From the NCBI GenBank assembly GCA_948857205.1, contig CAQPRV010000055.1:1-31340 (forward strand): a stretch of 31,340 nt of DNA, in the 5' to 3' direction. Shown here piece by piece: positions 1 through 7,992 of the stretch. The notes under the pieces were generated by a model. It was given only the letters and a program-made list of their open reading frames with translations, ran no database searches and was not told the origin of the DNA. Made by a program: the position numbers and the translations under genes. Source of the stretch: an uncultured Clostridia bacterium. Lineage in GTDB: Bacteria > Bacillota > Clostridia > TANB77 > CAG-508. Numbering within the stretch: position 1 is the stretch's first letter; the number at the start of each line of letters is the position of its first letter.

Positions 1-351
1 AATAAAAACAAAGAAACGGGTCTAGTAGTACTATGGGTAAAATTAAGAAGAGCAGGATACACACGAAGTATAACAAGTTTATATAGAGTAATGCAAAGAG
101 AAGAAATATATAAAAAGACACCAAGTAAGAAAAAAGAATATGAACCAAAACCATACCAACAAATGACATATCCAGGAGAAAGAGTACAAGTAGATGTAAA
201 ATATGTACCAAAGAAGAGTTTAACAAAAGAAGTAATAGAAGAAGATGGAGGATATTATCAATATACAGGAATAGATGAATATACAAGGAAAAGAGTACTA
301 TGGTCAAGTAAAGAGCAAAGCACAAGTGCATCAACAGAATATACATATTAG
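1..351 (+). pseudogene. Transposase/integrase fragment (IS481/IS3-like), truncated at both ends
   Basis: An open frame runs in from the window edge (frame of base 1) to a TAG at 349-351, giving about 116 residues. The N-terminal part (LWVKLRRAGYTRS) looks like the end of the helix-turn-helix region. The part from PYQQMTYPGERVQVDVKYV to YYQYTGIDEYTRKR resembles the start of a DDE integrase core (rve family), containing the first catalytic Asp (QVDVK) and probably the second (GIDEYTRKR). The protein stops soon after, in SKEQSTSASTEYTY, so the rest of the core with the catalytic Glu is missing. The 3' side is therefore a decayed insertion sequence. No terminal inverted repeat could be identified. 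The triplet CGG at 17-19 is out of codon register here (ACG GGT). Confidence 0.7.
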
Positions 352-437
352 GTATTTCAAGTATAGCCAACTCTAAGAGAGTGTGACATATGTTTGACAA
401 ACCTACAATTTTTTTTACGGATTTTTAAGTTTTATTA

Positions 438-466
438 TTGATTTTTATATTACTTTTGTGTATAAT
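438..466 (+). promoter_or_regulatory. Sigma-A-type promoter for the cohesin/dockerin genes
   Basis: TTGATT (438-443), a 17-base spacer and a perfect TATAAT (461-466). It lies in the roughly 320-base gene-free stretch 352-672, after the broken transposase. The predicted transcript begins near 473 and would carry a long leader of about 200 bases before the cohesin-dockerin gene. That leader contains a 17-codon ORF and a 16-base palindrome. Confidence 0.6.
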
Positions 467-504
467 ATAATAAGATATAATTTCTAGAAAAAGGGGAGTG
501 ATTT

Positions 505-558
505 ATGAAATTAAAAAATAGTAACAATAATAAATATATTATTGATATTACAATTTAA
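505..558 (+). CDS. Very short ORF (17 aa) with a good ribosome site; possible leader peptide or gene remnant
   Basis: ATG at 505 follows AAGGGGAG (491-498) at normal spacing and reads MKLKNSNNNKYIIDITI before TAA. The peptide is hydrophilic and Asn/Lys-rich and resembles nothing I recognise. It sits between the 438-466 promoter and the cohesin-dockerin gene, so it could be a leader peptide or what remains of a deleted gene. The strong Shine-Dalgarno sequence is the only support for translation. Confidence 0.25.
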   Translation: MKLKNSNNNKYIIDITI

Positions 559-560
559 TT

Positions 561-576
561 TTATCAAATTTGATAA
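561..576. repeat. Perfect 16-base palindrome in the leader of the cohesin-dockerin gene
   Basis: TTATCAAATTTGATAA is self-complementary over all 16 bases and lies just after the 17-codon ORF. It could be an operator for a dimeric repressor or a small hairpin. No T-run follows, so it is not a normal terminator. In DNA this AT-rich it may be coincidental. Confidence 0.25.
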
Positions 577-672
577 TACATTTTTGCAAAAGAAGAATAT
601 GTGTATAAAAACAAAACACAAAATTAGTTAAAAATATAAAAAAATAAAACAATTAGAATAAAGGAGAAAAAA

Positions 673-1704
673 ATGAAAAAAATAAGTTTAATAAGTGTTT
701 TTATAATCTTAGGTTTAATTACAATGATAACAAATGTATATGCAAATGATGTAGATATGATAAATCAAGCAAAAGATGTGGATGTATCATATATTGCAAA
801 TTTATTATATAAAAAAGGAGCAGAACAAGCTCAAATTTCAGTAAAAGCAGATGCAGAAAAAACAACAAAATTCTCAGTAGGAATCGATTCCACAAGTACA
901 ACAGTAAAACAAGGAAGCGAATTTACTGTTATAACAAAAATAACAGATATAAATCAAGTAAAAGAAGGAATTTTAGCATTAGGAGGAATTTTCGAATTTG
1001 ATAAAAATATATTAGAAATAAAAGATAATAGCATAAAAGGAGTAAATAACTGGAATTTTTCTAGCAAAGATTACAACTTAAATAATTATAAATTTATTAC
1101 AGATAATAGTGATAGAGTTACAGAAGCAGGAAACATATTCCAAATTACATTTAAAGTAAAAGAAAATGCAACTATTGGAAATACCAATATATCTTTAAAA
1201 TCTGTATCAGGTGGAACTGGAGCTACAACAAATGGTATTGTATATGCAGAAGATGTAAATATAACTATTGATATTCAAAAGAAGGAGGAAATTACTGAAC
1301 CAGAGAAATTAACTTCTGATTTATATAAGGTAGAAACAGATACAATATCAAGAATTCAACCAAATACAACAATTTCACAATTTAAGAAAAATGTAGTTAC
1401 TAAACAAGAAATGGTATTTACAGATAAAGAAGGTAATGTAATTAATGATGAAAATGCTATAATAGGAACAGGAACTAAACTAAATGCAGGAACAACTCTA
1501 GAATTTGTTTTAATAGTAAAAGGTGACGTAGATGGAGATGGCATAATGAATCTTAATGATATAGCAAAAATGAAATTACATTATATTGAAAAAGAATTAT
1601 TAACAGGTATTTATTTAAAAGCTGCAGATGTAGATGAAGATGCAAAAGTATCAGTAAATGATATAGCACAAGTAAAATTAATGTATATAGGAAAGACAAA
1701 ATAA
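673..1704 (+). CDS. Secreted protein with cohesin domain and C-terminal dockerin domain
   Basis: 343 residues, with start ATG at 673 behind AAAGGAG. Residues 1-24 form a signal peptide (two Lys, hydrophobic core, VYANDV cleavage region). Residues about 63-200 look like a cohesin domain (FSVGIDSTSTTVKQGSEFTV, then GGIFEFDKNILEIK, FQITFKVKENA). Residues about 215-285 are the small module often found just before dockerins (TISRIQPNTTISQF, IGTGTKL). The C-terminus is a dockerin with two calcium-binding repeats, GDVDGDGIMNLNDIAKMKL and ADVDEDAKVSVNDIAQVKL. Cohesin-dockerin pairs assemble extracellular complexes such as cellulosomes. One protein carrying both could act as an adaptor. Its partner is likely encoded by the next gene, 59 bases downstream, whose first 25 residues are very similar. 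No catalytic domain is visible, so the complex's substrate is unknown. Confidence 0.8.
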   Translation: MKKISLISVFIILGLITMITNVYANDVDMINQAKDVDVSYIANLLYKKGAEQAQISVKADAEKTTKFSVGIDSTSTTVKQGSEFTVITKITDINQVKEGILALGGIFEFDKNILEIKDNSIKGVNNWNFSSKDYNLNNYKFITDNSDRVTEAGNIFQITFKVKENATIGNTNISLKSVSGGTGATTNGIVYAEDVNITIDIQKKEEITEPEKLTSDLYKVETDTISRIQPNTTISQFKKNVVTKQEMVFTDKEGNVINDENAIIGTGTKLNAGTTLEFVLIVKGDVDGDGIMNLNDIAKMKLHYIEKELLTGIYLKAADVDEDAKVSVNDIAQVKLMYIGKTK

Positions 1705-1763
1705 AAGGAATACAAAAGTAATTTTCAAATAAAAGAAAATTTAAATTATAAGGGAGTAAAATA

Positions 1764-2522
1764 ATGAAAAAAATAAGTTTAATAGGTATTTTAATTATAT
1801 TAATGATAGCTACAATAGCAACAAGTGTATATGCTACTACAACAGGTAAAATTAGCATGAATACTCAAAAATCTGAATATGATAAAGGAGAAGAAGTAGT
1901 AGTAGATATAAAAATTTTAGATCTTAAATCAGATAAAGGAATTATCACTTTAGGAGCAACATTAGAATATGATAAAAACAGTTTAGAATTTGTAAAAATG
2001 AGTGGAGCTGATAATTGGTCAAATCCATCATATAATGAAGCAAATGGTAAATTCATAACAGACAGAAGTGGATTAACAAAAACAGATGAATCAGTAGCAA
2101 AAGTAACTTTTAAAGTAAAATCAACAGCGGCATCAACAACAAGTGTAAAATTAAATAGTGTTGAAGTTTCTGGAGGAGATGGAGTATTTAAATTAGGTGA
2201 ATCTACAACAACTATTAATGTAAAAAATGGTACAAGTACTGAAAATCCTGGTACAAATTCAAATACTACTACAGACAACAATAAAAATAATACATCAATT
2301 AATAATGTATCAAACAGTACAGTAACTAATAAGACAAATTCTACATCAAATACTATAAATACTGCTAATAAAAATACAACTACAAATCAAGTTAAAAAGC
2401 AAAATGTAACCCCAGGTAAATTACCTAAAGCTGGTATAGGAAGTCAAATAGTTATAGGAATATTAGTAATTGCTATAATAGTAGCTACAATATTTTTAAT
2501 AAAATATAAAAAAATAAAATAG
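1764..2522 (+). CDS. Cell-wall-anchored cohesin protein (small anchoring scaffoldin)
   Basis: 252 residues behind AAGGGAG, in the same operon as the cohesin-dockerin gene. A signal peptide nearly identical to its neighbour's (MKKISLIGILIILMIAT...SVYA) leads into a cohesin domain at about 27-155 (KISMNTQKSEYDKGEEVVVD, TLEYDKNSLEFVKM, VAKVTFKVKS). A low-complexity Asn/Thr/Ser linker follows (about 156-210). The C-terminus has LPKAG at 220-224, a hydrophobic helix and KYKKIK, the layout of a sortase sorting signal with Ala in place of the Thr of LPXTG. It probably displays a cohesin at the cell surface for dockerin-bearing proteins, including the preceding gene product. LPKAG cleavage by a sortase is inferred; the helix could also act as a plain membrane anchor. 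Confidence 0.8.
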   Translation: MKKISLIGILIILMIATIATSVYATTTGKISMNTQKSEYDKGEEVVVDIKILDLKSDKGIITLGATLEYDKNSLEFVKMSGADNWSNPSYNEANGKFITDRSGLTKTDESVAKVTFKVKSTAASTTSVKLNSVEVSGGDGVFKLGESTTTINVKNGTSTENPGTNSNTTTDNNKNNTSINNVSNSTVTNKTNSTSNTINTANKNTTTNQVKKQNVTPGKLPKAGIGSQIVIGILVIAIIVATIFLIKYKKIK

Positions 2523-2533
2523 TTTAATCTTTT

Positions 2534-2569
2534 AAAAAACAAAGTAAAATTAATTTACTTTGTTTTTTT
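2534..2569 (+). terminator. Rho-independent terminator after the cohesin operon
   Basis: AAACAAAGTAAA (2537-2548) and TTTACTTTGTTT (2554-2565) form a perfect 12-base stem with a five-base loop, followed by a run of T. The hairpin begins about 14 bases after the stop codon. Confidence 0.8.
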
Positions 2570-2688
2570 GTAAACTTAATAATAACTTTATTAAAAATTA
2601 AGAAAAAATAAATATACATATATTTAAGATTGTGTTAAAATAAAATACGAAGAAAAAATAAATTCTTTAAGAAAGGGATGAAAATATA

Positions 2689-3597
2689 ATGGAAAGTAGC
2701 ATTTTAAAGTGTGAAAATTTATGTAAAAGCTTTGGTAAAAAAACAATTTTAAATAATGTATCTTTAGAAATTAATAGTAAGGACATATTAGGATTTATTG
2801 GACCAAATGGAGCAGGTAAAACAACAACTATTAAATTAATATTAGGATTACAAAACATAACAAGAGGAAAAGTAGAAATTAATGGATTTGATATAGAAAA
2901 ACAATTTACAAAAGCTATAGAACAGGTAGGTGCAATTGTAGAAAATCCAGATTTATACATGTATTTATCAGGATATGAAAACCTAAAATTAATATCAAAT
3001 TTATACAAAGGAATTGATGAAAAAAGAATACAAGAAGTAATCAAATTAGTAAAATTAGAAAATAGAATAAAAGACAAAGTTTCAAAATATTCTTTAGGTA
3101 TGAGACAAAGGTTAGGAATAGCACAAGCAATATTACATAAGCCAGCCTTATTAATTTTGGATGAACCAACAAATGGATTGGATCCAGAAGGAATAAGAGA
3201 AATGAGAGAATTGTTACTAGATTTATCAGAAAAAGAAAATATGGCAATTCTAATTTCAAGTCATAATCTAGCTGAATTAGATAATCTATGTAATAAGATA
3301 TGTATTATAAAAAATGGGGAAATTATAGAAACAAGTAATATAGTAGATATCAAACAAGAATCGAACACGTCATATAATAAATTTGAGGTTAATGATACTA
3401 CCAAGATAAAAGAAATTTTACCAAACAGTATTATTATAAATAAAAATGAATTTAAATTAGATATACAAAAAGAACAAATACCAAATATAGTTAAAAAAAT
3501 GGTTGAAGAGGATATTTTAATTTATGAAATAAAGAGAGAAGAAAAATCATTAGAGGATGCTTTCTTTGAAAAAACAGGAGGTAATATCATTGAATAG
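2689..3597 (+). CDS. ABC transporter ATP-binding protein (BcrA/lantibiotic-export type)
   Basis: 302 residues, single ABC ATPase domain. Walker A is GPNGAGKTTT (about 38-47), the signature is YSLGMRQRLG (about 138-147), Walker B is LLILDEPTNGLDP (about 158-170) and the switch His lies in SSHNLAEL (about 195). The C-terminal 80 residues form the extension typical of the CcmA/BcrA-like exporters. It pairs with the membrane subunit that starts inside its last codons, so the two are translationally coupled. Likely role: export of a peptide antibiotic, lipid or similar molecule, or self-protection. The substrate is not visible in the sequence. Confidence 0.85.
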   Translation: MESSILKCENLCKSFGKKTILNNVSLEINSKDILGFIGPNGAGKTTTIKLILGLQNITRGKVEINGFDIEKQFTKAIEQVGAIVENPDLYMYLSGYENLKLISNLYKGIDEKRIQEVIKLVKLENRIKDKVSKYSLGMRQRLGIAQAILHKPALLILDEPTNGLDPEGIREMRELLLDLSEKENMAILISSHNLAELDNLCNKICIIKNGEIIETSNIVDIKQESNTSYNKFEVNDTTKIKEILPNSIIINKNEFKLDIQKEQIPNIVKKMVEEDILIYEIKREEKSLEDAFFEKTGGNIIE

Positions 3598-5050
3598 TTT
3601 AATAAAGAATGAGTTAATAAAGATTTTTAAGAAAAAGGGAATTTATATTACCTTATTTATTGTTTTAGCATTTGTCATATTAACTAACTGTATATATAAA
3701 TATTTTTATAATACAGGAAGTTATTCTTTTTATAATGAAAATTATATAGAAAATTTAAAGAAAGAATTATCAACCTTAGATCCAAGTAAACCAAGTGATA
3801 CTTCTATGTATATTGATTTAAAAACAGAAATAGATATTTTTGAATTAATGAAAAAATATGATAAAAATGCATGGCAAAGAGATATTATTTCATCAAAGGT
3901 AGCGAATTATCTAAAAGAAAAAAATACATATTTATATATTAAAGACAAAGATGAGATTAAGAGTAATGAAATAGATAATAAGATAAAGGAAATTTTATTA
4001 AAATTAGAAAAAGACGATTGGAAATATTTTGCTCAAGAAGAATTAAAAAGAGCTGAAGACAATATAAAAGAATTACAAAAACAAAAAGAAGAAACAATAG
4101 ATAAACAACAAATACAAAGTTTACAAGCTTCTATTGAAATAGCTCAAATAGATTTAGTAATAGCACAGTATAGAATAAATCAGGATATTAAATATGGCAA
4201 TGACTATATGAACAGAGCATTATCTAGGTATCAAGAAGAAAGTAAAAATATACAACAATTAGAAAATAATAAGGATAACCTTAAATTTGAAGAAAAAAAG
4301 CAATACAATGATAGTATTGCACAAAAAGAAATTAATAAATATATTCTAGATAATAAAGTAGATGTAAATAAAACAGATGATTTAAGAGGAATTTTAAGTA
4401 GTTTTTTTAATGAGTATGGATTATTTATTATAGTTATGGTAATTATGATTGCAGGAACTATTGTAAGTGAAGAATTTAATAAAGGAACAATAAAGTTATT
4501 ATTAATAAAACCATATAGTAGAAATAAAATATTACTTTCTAAATTTATTACAGTATTTATAATGATAGCATTTTCGCTAATTGCTATTTTAGGAATGGAA
4601 TTAATTGTTGGTGGAATAATATTTGGATTTGAAAGCTTGTCAATTCCTATTATAGAATATAATTTTAATACAAATACATTAGATACGATAAATGTTTTTG
4701 TTTATTTGTTTACAAGTGTAGTAGAGAAATTACCAATTATAATTTTACTTGCAACTTTATCCTTTGCATTTAGTACTATATTTACAAATTCAGCAGTAGC
4801 AATTGCACTTCCTTTGTTAGGATATATGGGATCAGATATTATTAATCTCTTAGCAACTAAATTTAATGTACAATTTTTAAAGTTTTTTGTTACTTTAAAT
4901 TGGGACTTTAGTCAATATGCGTATGGTCAATTGCCTTTAATGGAAGGTTTAACAATACAATTTTCCAGTATAATTTGTTTTATTTATTTTTTAGTAATGA
5001 TAGTCACAACATTTATTATATTTAAAAAGAAGAATATTAAAAACATCTAG
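3590..5050 (+). CDS. ABC-2 type transporter permease with a long extracytoplasmic coiled coil
   Basis: I place the start at TTG 3590, because AGGAGG at 3576-3581 sits eight bases before it; the upstream in-frame ATG at 3557 has no such site. This gives 486 residues and overlaps the ATPase stop by eight bases. One membrane helix lies near the N-terminus (IYITLFIVLAFVILTN). Residues about 45-270 are hydrophilic, Lys/Glu/Gln-rich and predicted coiled coil (ELQKQKEETIDKQQIQSLQA). About five more helices follow (GLFIIVMVIMIAGTIVSEEF and on), including the conserved EEFNKGTIKLLL segment of ABC-2 permeases. The protein ends in KKKNIKNI. It forms the exporter with the preceding ATPase. Confidence 0.8.
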   Translation: MNSLIKNELIKIFKKKGIYITLFIVLAFVILTNCIYKYFYNTGSYSFYNENYIENLKKELSTLDPSKPSDTSMYIDLKTEIDIFELMKKYDKNAWQRDIISSKVANYLKEKNTYLYIKDKDEIKSNEIDNKIKEILLKLEKDDWKYFAQEELKRAEDNIKELQKQKEETIDKQQIQSLQASIEIAQIDLVIAQYRINQDIKYGNDYMNRALSRYQEESKNIQQLENNKDNLKFEEKKQYNDSIAQKEINKYILDNKVDVNKTDDLRGILSSFFNEYGLFIIVMVIMIAGTIVSEEFNKGTIKLLLIKPYSRNKILLSKFITVFIMIAFSLIAILGMELIVGGIIFGFESLSIPIIEYNFNTNTLDTINVFVYLFTSVVEKLPIIILLATLSFAFSTIFTNSAVAIALPLLGYMGSDIINLLATKFNVQFLKFFVTLNWDFSQYAYGQLPLMEGLTIQFSSIICFIYFLVMIVTTFIIFKKKNIKNI

Positions 5051-5053
5051 TGA

Positions 5054-5109
5054 TTTCTTAAGCTTTAATTATAAATAATTTGATTTTAATTAAAGCTTAA
5101 GAAATATAT
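5054..5109 (+). terminator. Long perfect hairpin after the ABC operon
   Basis: Arms 5054-5071 and 5087-5104 are perfect reverse complements over 18 bases (TTTCTTAAGCTTTAATTA), with a 15-base loop. TATATTTTT follows. The position, four bases after the permease stop, fits a terminator, although the T-run is interrupted. Confidence 0.6.
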
Positions 5110-5164
5110 TTTTAAGTTTAAATTATTTAATATATTAAGTTTTATTTTATATTAAGGTATATAA

Positions 5165-5192
5165 TTGATATTAATTATAATATAATTATAAT
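5165..5192 (+). promoter_or_regulatory. Possible promoter for the flavoprotein gene
   Basis: TTGATA (5165-5170), 16 bases, TATAAT (5187-5192). Two other TATAAT hexamers lie at 5176 and 5181, so the exact -10 is uncertain. The most downstream choice gives a very short leader just ahead of the AAAGGAG ribosome site at 5198-5204. Confidence 0.35.
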
Positions 5193-5211
5193 AGTGCAAA
5201 GGAGTGAAATA

Positions 5212-5832
5212 ATGAAAGTATTATTAATAAATGGAAGTCCTCATCAAAATGGTTGTACATATACTGCTTTAAAAGAAGTTGAAGGGGCATTAAATATAAA
5301 TTGTATAGAAACTGAAATTATGTGGCTTGGAATTAAACCAATTGCAGGATGTATTGGTTGTGGTAATTGCTTAAAAAAAGGTAAATGTTTCGTAGATGAT
5401 ATAGTTAACGAATTTTTAGAAAAAGTGCCAAGTACAGATGGTTTTGTTTTTGGAACACCAGTGCATTTTGCAGCATGTTCTGGTATGCTTTCTTCTTTTA
5501 TGGATAGAGTTTTTTATGGTAGAAGAAAGTTATTTTCTAATAAAGTAGCAGCAGCAGTGGCTAGTTGTAGAAGGGGAGGAGCAACTGCAACTTTAGATGA
5601 AATAAATAAGTATTTTGGTATGAATAATATGCCAATTGTCTCTTCTCAATATTGGAATATGGTTCATGGTAGCAAACCTGAAGATGTTTTGAAAGATGAA
5701 GAAGGCATGCAGACCATGAGAACTTTAGGAAATAATATGGCATGGCTATTAAAGTGTATTGATGCTGGAAGGCTTGCAGGAATCGAAGTACCTAAAAATG
5801 AAGAAATTATTTCCACTAATTTTATTAGATAA
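5212..5832 (+). CDS. Flavodoxin-like NAD(P)H/iron-sulfur flavoprotein family oxidoreductase
   Basis: 206 residues from ATG 5212, chosen because AAAGGAG (5198-5204) precedes it; an in-frame GTG at 5194 lies upstream of that site and is unlikely. MKVLLINGSPHQNGCT is the flavodoxin-fold FMN-phosphate loop. Residues about 47-59, CIGCGNCLKKGKC, have the spacing C-x2-C-x2-C-x5-C, which matches the compact cysteine motif of iron-sulfur flavoproteins (C-x2-C-x2-C-x4-7-C) and suggests a [4Fe-4S] cluster. GTPVHFAACSGMLSSFMDR is the second FMN-binding stretch. It probably carries electrons from reduced cofactors to an unknown acceptor. It stands alone with its own apparent promoter. Some homologues with similar motifs are annotated simply as NADPH-dependent FMN reductases, so cluster binding is inferred. 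Confidence 0.75.
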   Translation: MKVLLINGSPHQNGCTYTALKEVEGALNINCIETEIMWLGIKPIAGCIGCGNCLKKGKCFVDDIVNEFLEKVPSTDGFVFGTPVHFAACSGMLSSFMDRVFYGRRKLFSNKVAAAVASCRRGGATATLDEINKYFGMNNMPIVSSQYWNMVHGSKPEDVLKDEEGMQTMRTLGNNMAWLLKCIDAGRLAGIEVPKNEEIISTNFIR

Positions 5833-5925
5833 AAAATTACAAGTTTTTAAAGTGATTTTCATGCAACTTAGTCAAAAGCCAGATAACTATTAATTAGGTC
5901 ACTTTATGGATGGAAACTTACAAAC

Positions 5926-5960
5926 AGAAAAAGACCAAAGATGCAAGGCATCCTTGGTCT
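5926..5960 (-). terminator. Terminator-like hairpin reading on the minus strand, without a known minus-strand gene
   Basis: AGACCAAAGATGC (5932-5944) and GCATCCTTGGTCT (5948-5960) form a 13-base stem with one mismatch and a three-base loop. On the minus strand it is followed by a short T-run (complement of 5927-5931). On the plus strand only A follows, so it would not terminate plus-strand transcripts by the usual mechanism. No minus-strand ORF lies upstream of it. Confidence 0.4.
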
Positions 5961-6073
5961 AAAAAAGATATTAAGCCATGTTAACTAGTATTGTATAGCA
6001 AAATAGCAAACAGTAACAAAGTAAAAAATTTGATTGCTATAATTATCTACAAATACAATTCTATAAAATAATA

Positions 6074-6102
6074 TTGTCCTTGCATAAAATAAGATGTATA
6101 AT
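6074..6102 (+). promoter_or_regulatory. Sigma-A-type promoter of murI
   Basis: TTGTCC (6074-6079), 17-base spacer, TATAAT (6097-6102). The start of murI lies 47 bases downstream. Confidence 0.6.
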
Positions 6103-6148
6103 AAAAAGAAAAAAATAACCTTGTAGATAAAAGTAATGGAGGAAAAGC

Positions 6149-6925
6149 ATGTACAATAATGGCAATATTGGAATATTTGATTCTGGAATAGGAGGAGTAA
6201 CAGTACTAAGAGAAATAATAAAAATATTACCAAAAGAAAATTACATATATTATAGTGACTCAAAAAACAATCCATATGGAGACAAAAGCAAAAGTGAAAT
6301 ATTAACAATATGTGATAAAATAGTGGAAAACTTAATAAAAAATAATTGTAAAGCAATAGTAATAGCATGTAATACTGCAAGTGCAAAAGCAGTAAAATTT
6401 TTAAGAGAGAAATACAATAATATACCAATAATAGCAATAGAGCCAGCTTATAAAATGGTATATGATTATGCTTATAGCAAACCAACCTTATTAATGGCGA
6501 CAAAAGGCACAATACAAAGTGAAAAATTCAATTTACTATTTACCAAATACAATAATCATAAAACTTATTTATATCCATGTGTAGGTTTAGCAGATATAAT
6601 AGAAAATGGAACAAAAGAAGAACTAGAAAAATACTTAAAATCACATATAGGAATCTATAAAGGAAAGGTAGAAAATATAGTTTTAGGTTGTACACATTAT
6701 CCATTAATCCAACAAGAATTAAGACAATTATTAGGAAAAGTGACATTTTTTAATGGAGCACCAAGATTAGCAATACATTTAAAGGACGTATTAACAGAAA
6801 AAAAATTACTTTCAGAAAATATCTATGGAAAAATAGATTTTATAGATACTAGTAGTAATCCAGAAATAAAAGAAAAAAGATTTTATAATTTTTTAAGGGA
6901 GGAAAAAGAATATGCAAAAGTATAA
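6149..6925 (+). CDS. murI: Glutamate racemase
   Basis: 258 residues, normal length for MurI. It interconverts L- and D-glutamate in the cytoplasm, supplying D-Glu for peptidoglycan. The two catalytic cysteines are in place: Cys74 in IACNTAS and Cys181 in LGCTHYPLI. The N-terminal GIFDSGIGGVTVLREI and the SKNNPYGDKS loop are the other family hallmarks. GGAGG at 6138-6142 precedes ATG 6149 by six bases. The last 14 bases overlap the next gene, so the two are probably co-transcribed. Confidence 0.95.
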   Translation: MYNNGNIGIFDSGIGGVTVLREIIKILPKENYIYYSDSKNNPYGDKSKSEILTICDKIVENLIKNNCKAIVIACNTASAKAVKFLREKYNNIPIIAIEPAYKMVYDYAYSKPTLLMATKGTIQSEKFNLLFTKYNNHKTYLYPCVGLADIIENGTKEELEKYLKSHIGIYKGKVENIVLGCTHYPLIQQELRQLLGKVTFFNGAPRLAIHLKDVLTEKKLLSENIYGKIDFIDTSSNPEIKEKRFYNFLREEKEYAKV

Positions 6926-7733
6926 AAAAATTATAGCAAAAATAATCCTAATAAATATTTTTATAATATTTGTATTTGTAAATATAGTACAAGCAAAAAT
7001 AAATAGAAATATGATAGAAAAAGAATTTGAAACCTATTCTAAAAATATAGATACAGAGAACATAAAAAAAGAAGATGTTTTAAAAGTTTATGATGAAGTA
7101 ACTAGCAAATACACAAGTGAAGAAATAGCAGATATTATAGAAGAAAATAAAGAAGAAATAAAAAAACAAGGAATTAGTGAAGAAGTAATAAATACAAGTG
7201 AAAGTTTTATTAGAAATACAGACATAAAGGAAATTAGAGAAATTATAAAAGAGGATGTAGATCTAGAAGATATTAAAAATAAAATAGAAAAAGGTTATAC
7301 ACCAAATCAAGTATTAAAAGAAGTAATAAAGGAAATGCCATCAGAAAAAAAGATACATATTGCAACAAAAGTATTTTTTTCAAACAAAATAATAAAAATA
7401 ATATTAATAGTTTTATTAGTATGGTTTATTTATAGCACAATATTAAGATGGGTAATATATTCTAAAGCTGGTGAGCATGGTTGGGCTGCAATAATTCCAG
7501 TATATAGACAAATTGTAATGTATAGAATTTGTGGATTGACACCTTTATTTATGGCACTTTGGTTTGTACCCTTATTTGGTATTATTATAATGTTTATAAT
7601 GGCAATAGTTAAGAGATTTTGTTTAGCAAGTAGTTTTGGGAGAAGTGGATTTTTTGCATTTGGTTTATTAATATTACCACCAATATTTCAAACAATTTTA
7701 GCTTGCAATCCTAATATTGAATATGAAGGATGA
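6912..7733 (+). CDS. Membrane protein with DUF5684-like C-terminal domain
   Basis: 273 residues, start ATG 6912 behind GGGAGG, overlapping murI by 14 bases. An N-terminal signal or anchor (KIILINIFIIFVFVNIVQA) is followed by about 125 hydrophilic, Glu/Lys/Ile-rich helical residues outside the membrane. A helix then follows at about 155-175 (IIKIILIVLLVWFIYSTIL). The C-terminal part has SKAGEHGWAAIIPVYRQIV and two further hydrophobic stretches, the layout of DUF5684 membrane domains. Function unknown. Coupling to murI suggests an envelope role but does not prove one. Confidence 0.6.
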   Translation: MQKYKKIIAKIILINIFIIFVFVNIVQAKINRNMIEKEFETYSKNIDTENIKKEDVLKVYDEVTSKYTSEEIADIIEENKEEIKKQGISEEVINTSESFIRNTDIKEIREIIKEDVDLEDIKNKIEKGYTPNQVLKEVIKEMPSEKKIHIATKVFFSNKIIKIILIVLLVWFIYSTILRWVIYSKAGEHGWAAIIPVYRQIVMYRICGLTPLFMALWFVPLFGIIIMFIMAIVKRFCLASSFGRSGFFAFGLLILPPIFQTILACNPNIEYEG

Positions 7734-7941
7734 TTTTGCAAACGAAGGAATGAGCTCCTTAATAAAGTTAAATATAATTAGTAATAGAGATATAAAGGAA
7801 ATATTAAAAAATATATATTATGTCCATAATACTTTAGAAAAATATTATACATATTATAAGAAATATATTTATGATAGAGACCTATTAAATAAAAGAAAAA
7901 ATGAAGAAATTATAATGTATAGGATTTTTAGAGAAAATTAA
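7723..7941 (+). CDS. Doubtful small ORF, possibly a decayed gene
   Basis: About 72 residues from ATG 7723 (a TTG at 7717 is in the same frame), with a helical, Tyr/Lys/Ile-rich composition. No ribosome site precedes it and it overlaps the end of the DUF5684-like gene. The next reading frame from about 7919 reads coding-like GFLEKIKKVENQVNILEK and stops at 7978, just before the next gene. Joining the two at the AGGA of 7921-7924 would make a product of about 85 residues. It may be a frameshifted remnant of a small helical protein. I do not recognise a family. Confidence 0.25.
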   Translation: MKDDFANEGMSSLIKLNIISNRDIKEILKNIYYVHNTLEKYYTYYKKYIYDRDLLNKRKNEEIIMYRIFREN

Positions 7942-7992
7942 AAAAGTAGAGAATCAAGTAAATATATTAGAAAAATAGTTTGAGGAGAAATT

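Larger units (their letters stand above)
5833..6148. other. Gene-free stretch between the flavoprotein gene and murI
   Basis: 316 bases without a convincing ORF. An eight-base inverted pair TAAAGTGA (about 5858) / TCACTTTA (about 5899) encloses a short structured-looking segment. A strong hairpin lies at 5932-5960, and the murI promoter at 6074-6102. Nothing else is recognisable. Confidence 0.5.

Noticed and set aside
418..420. Intergenic CGG triplets (also near 31224) as further shift sites
   Set aside because: They are not in any reading frame, so they say nothing about decoding.
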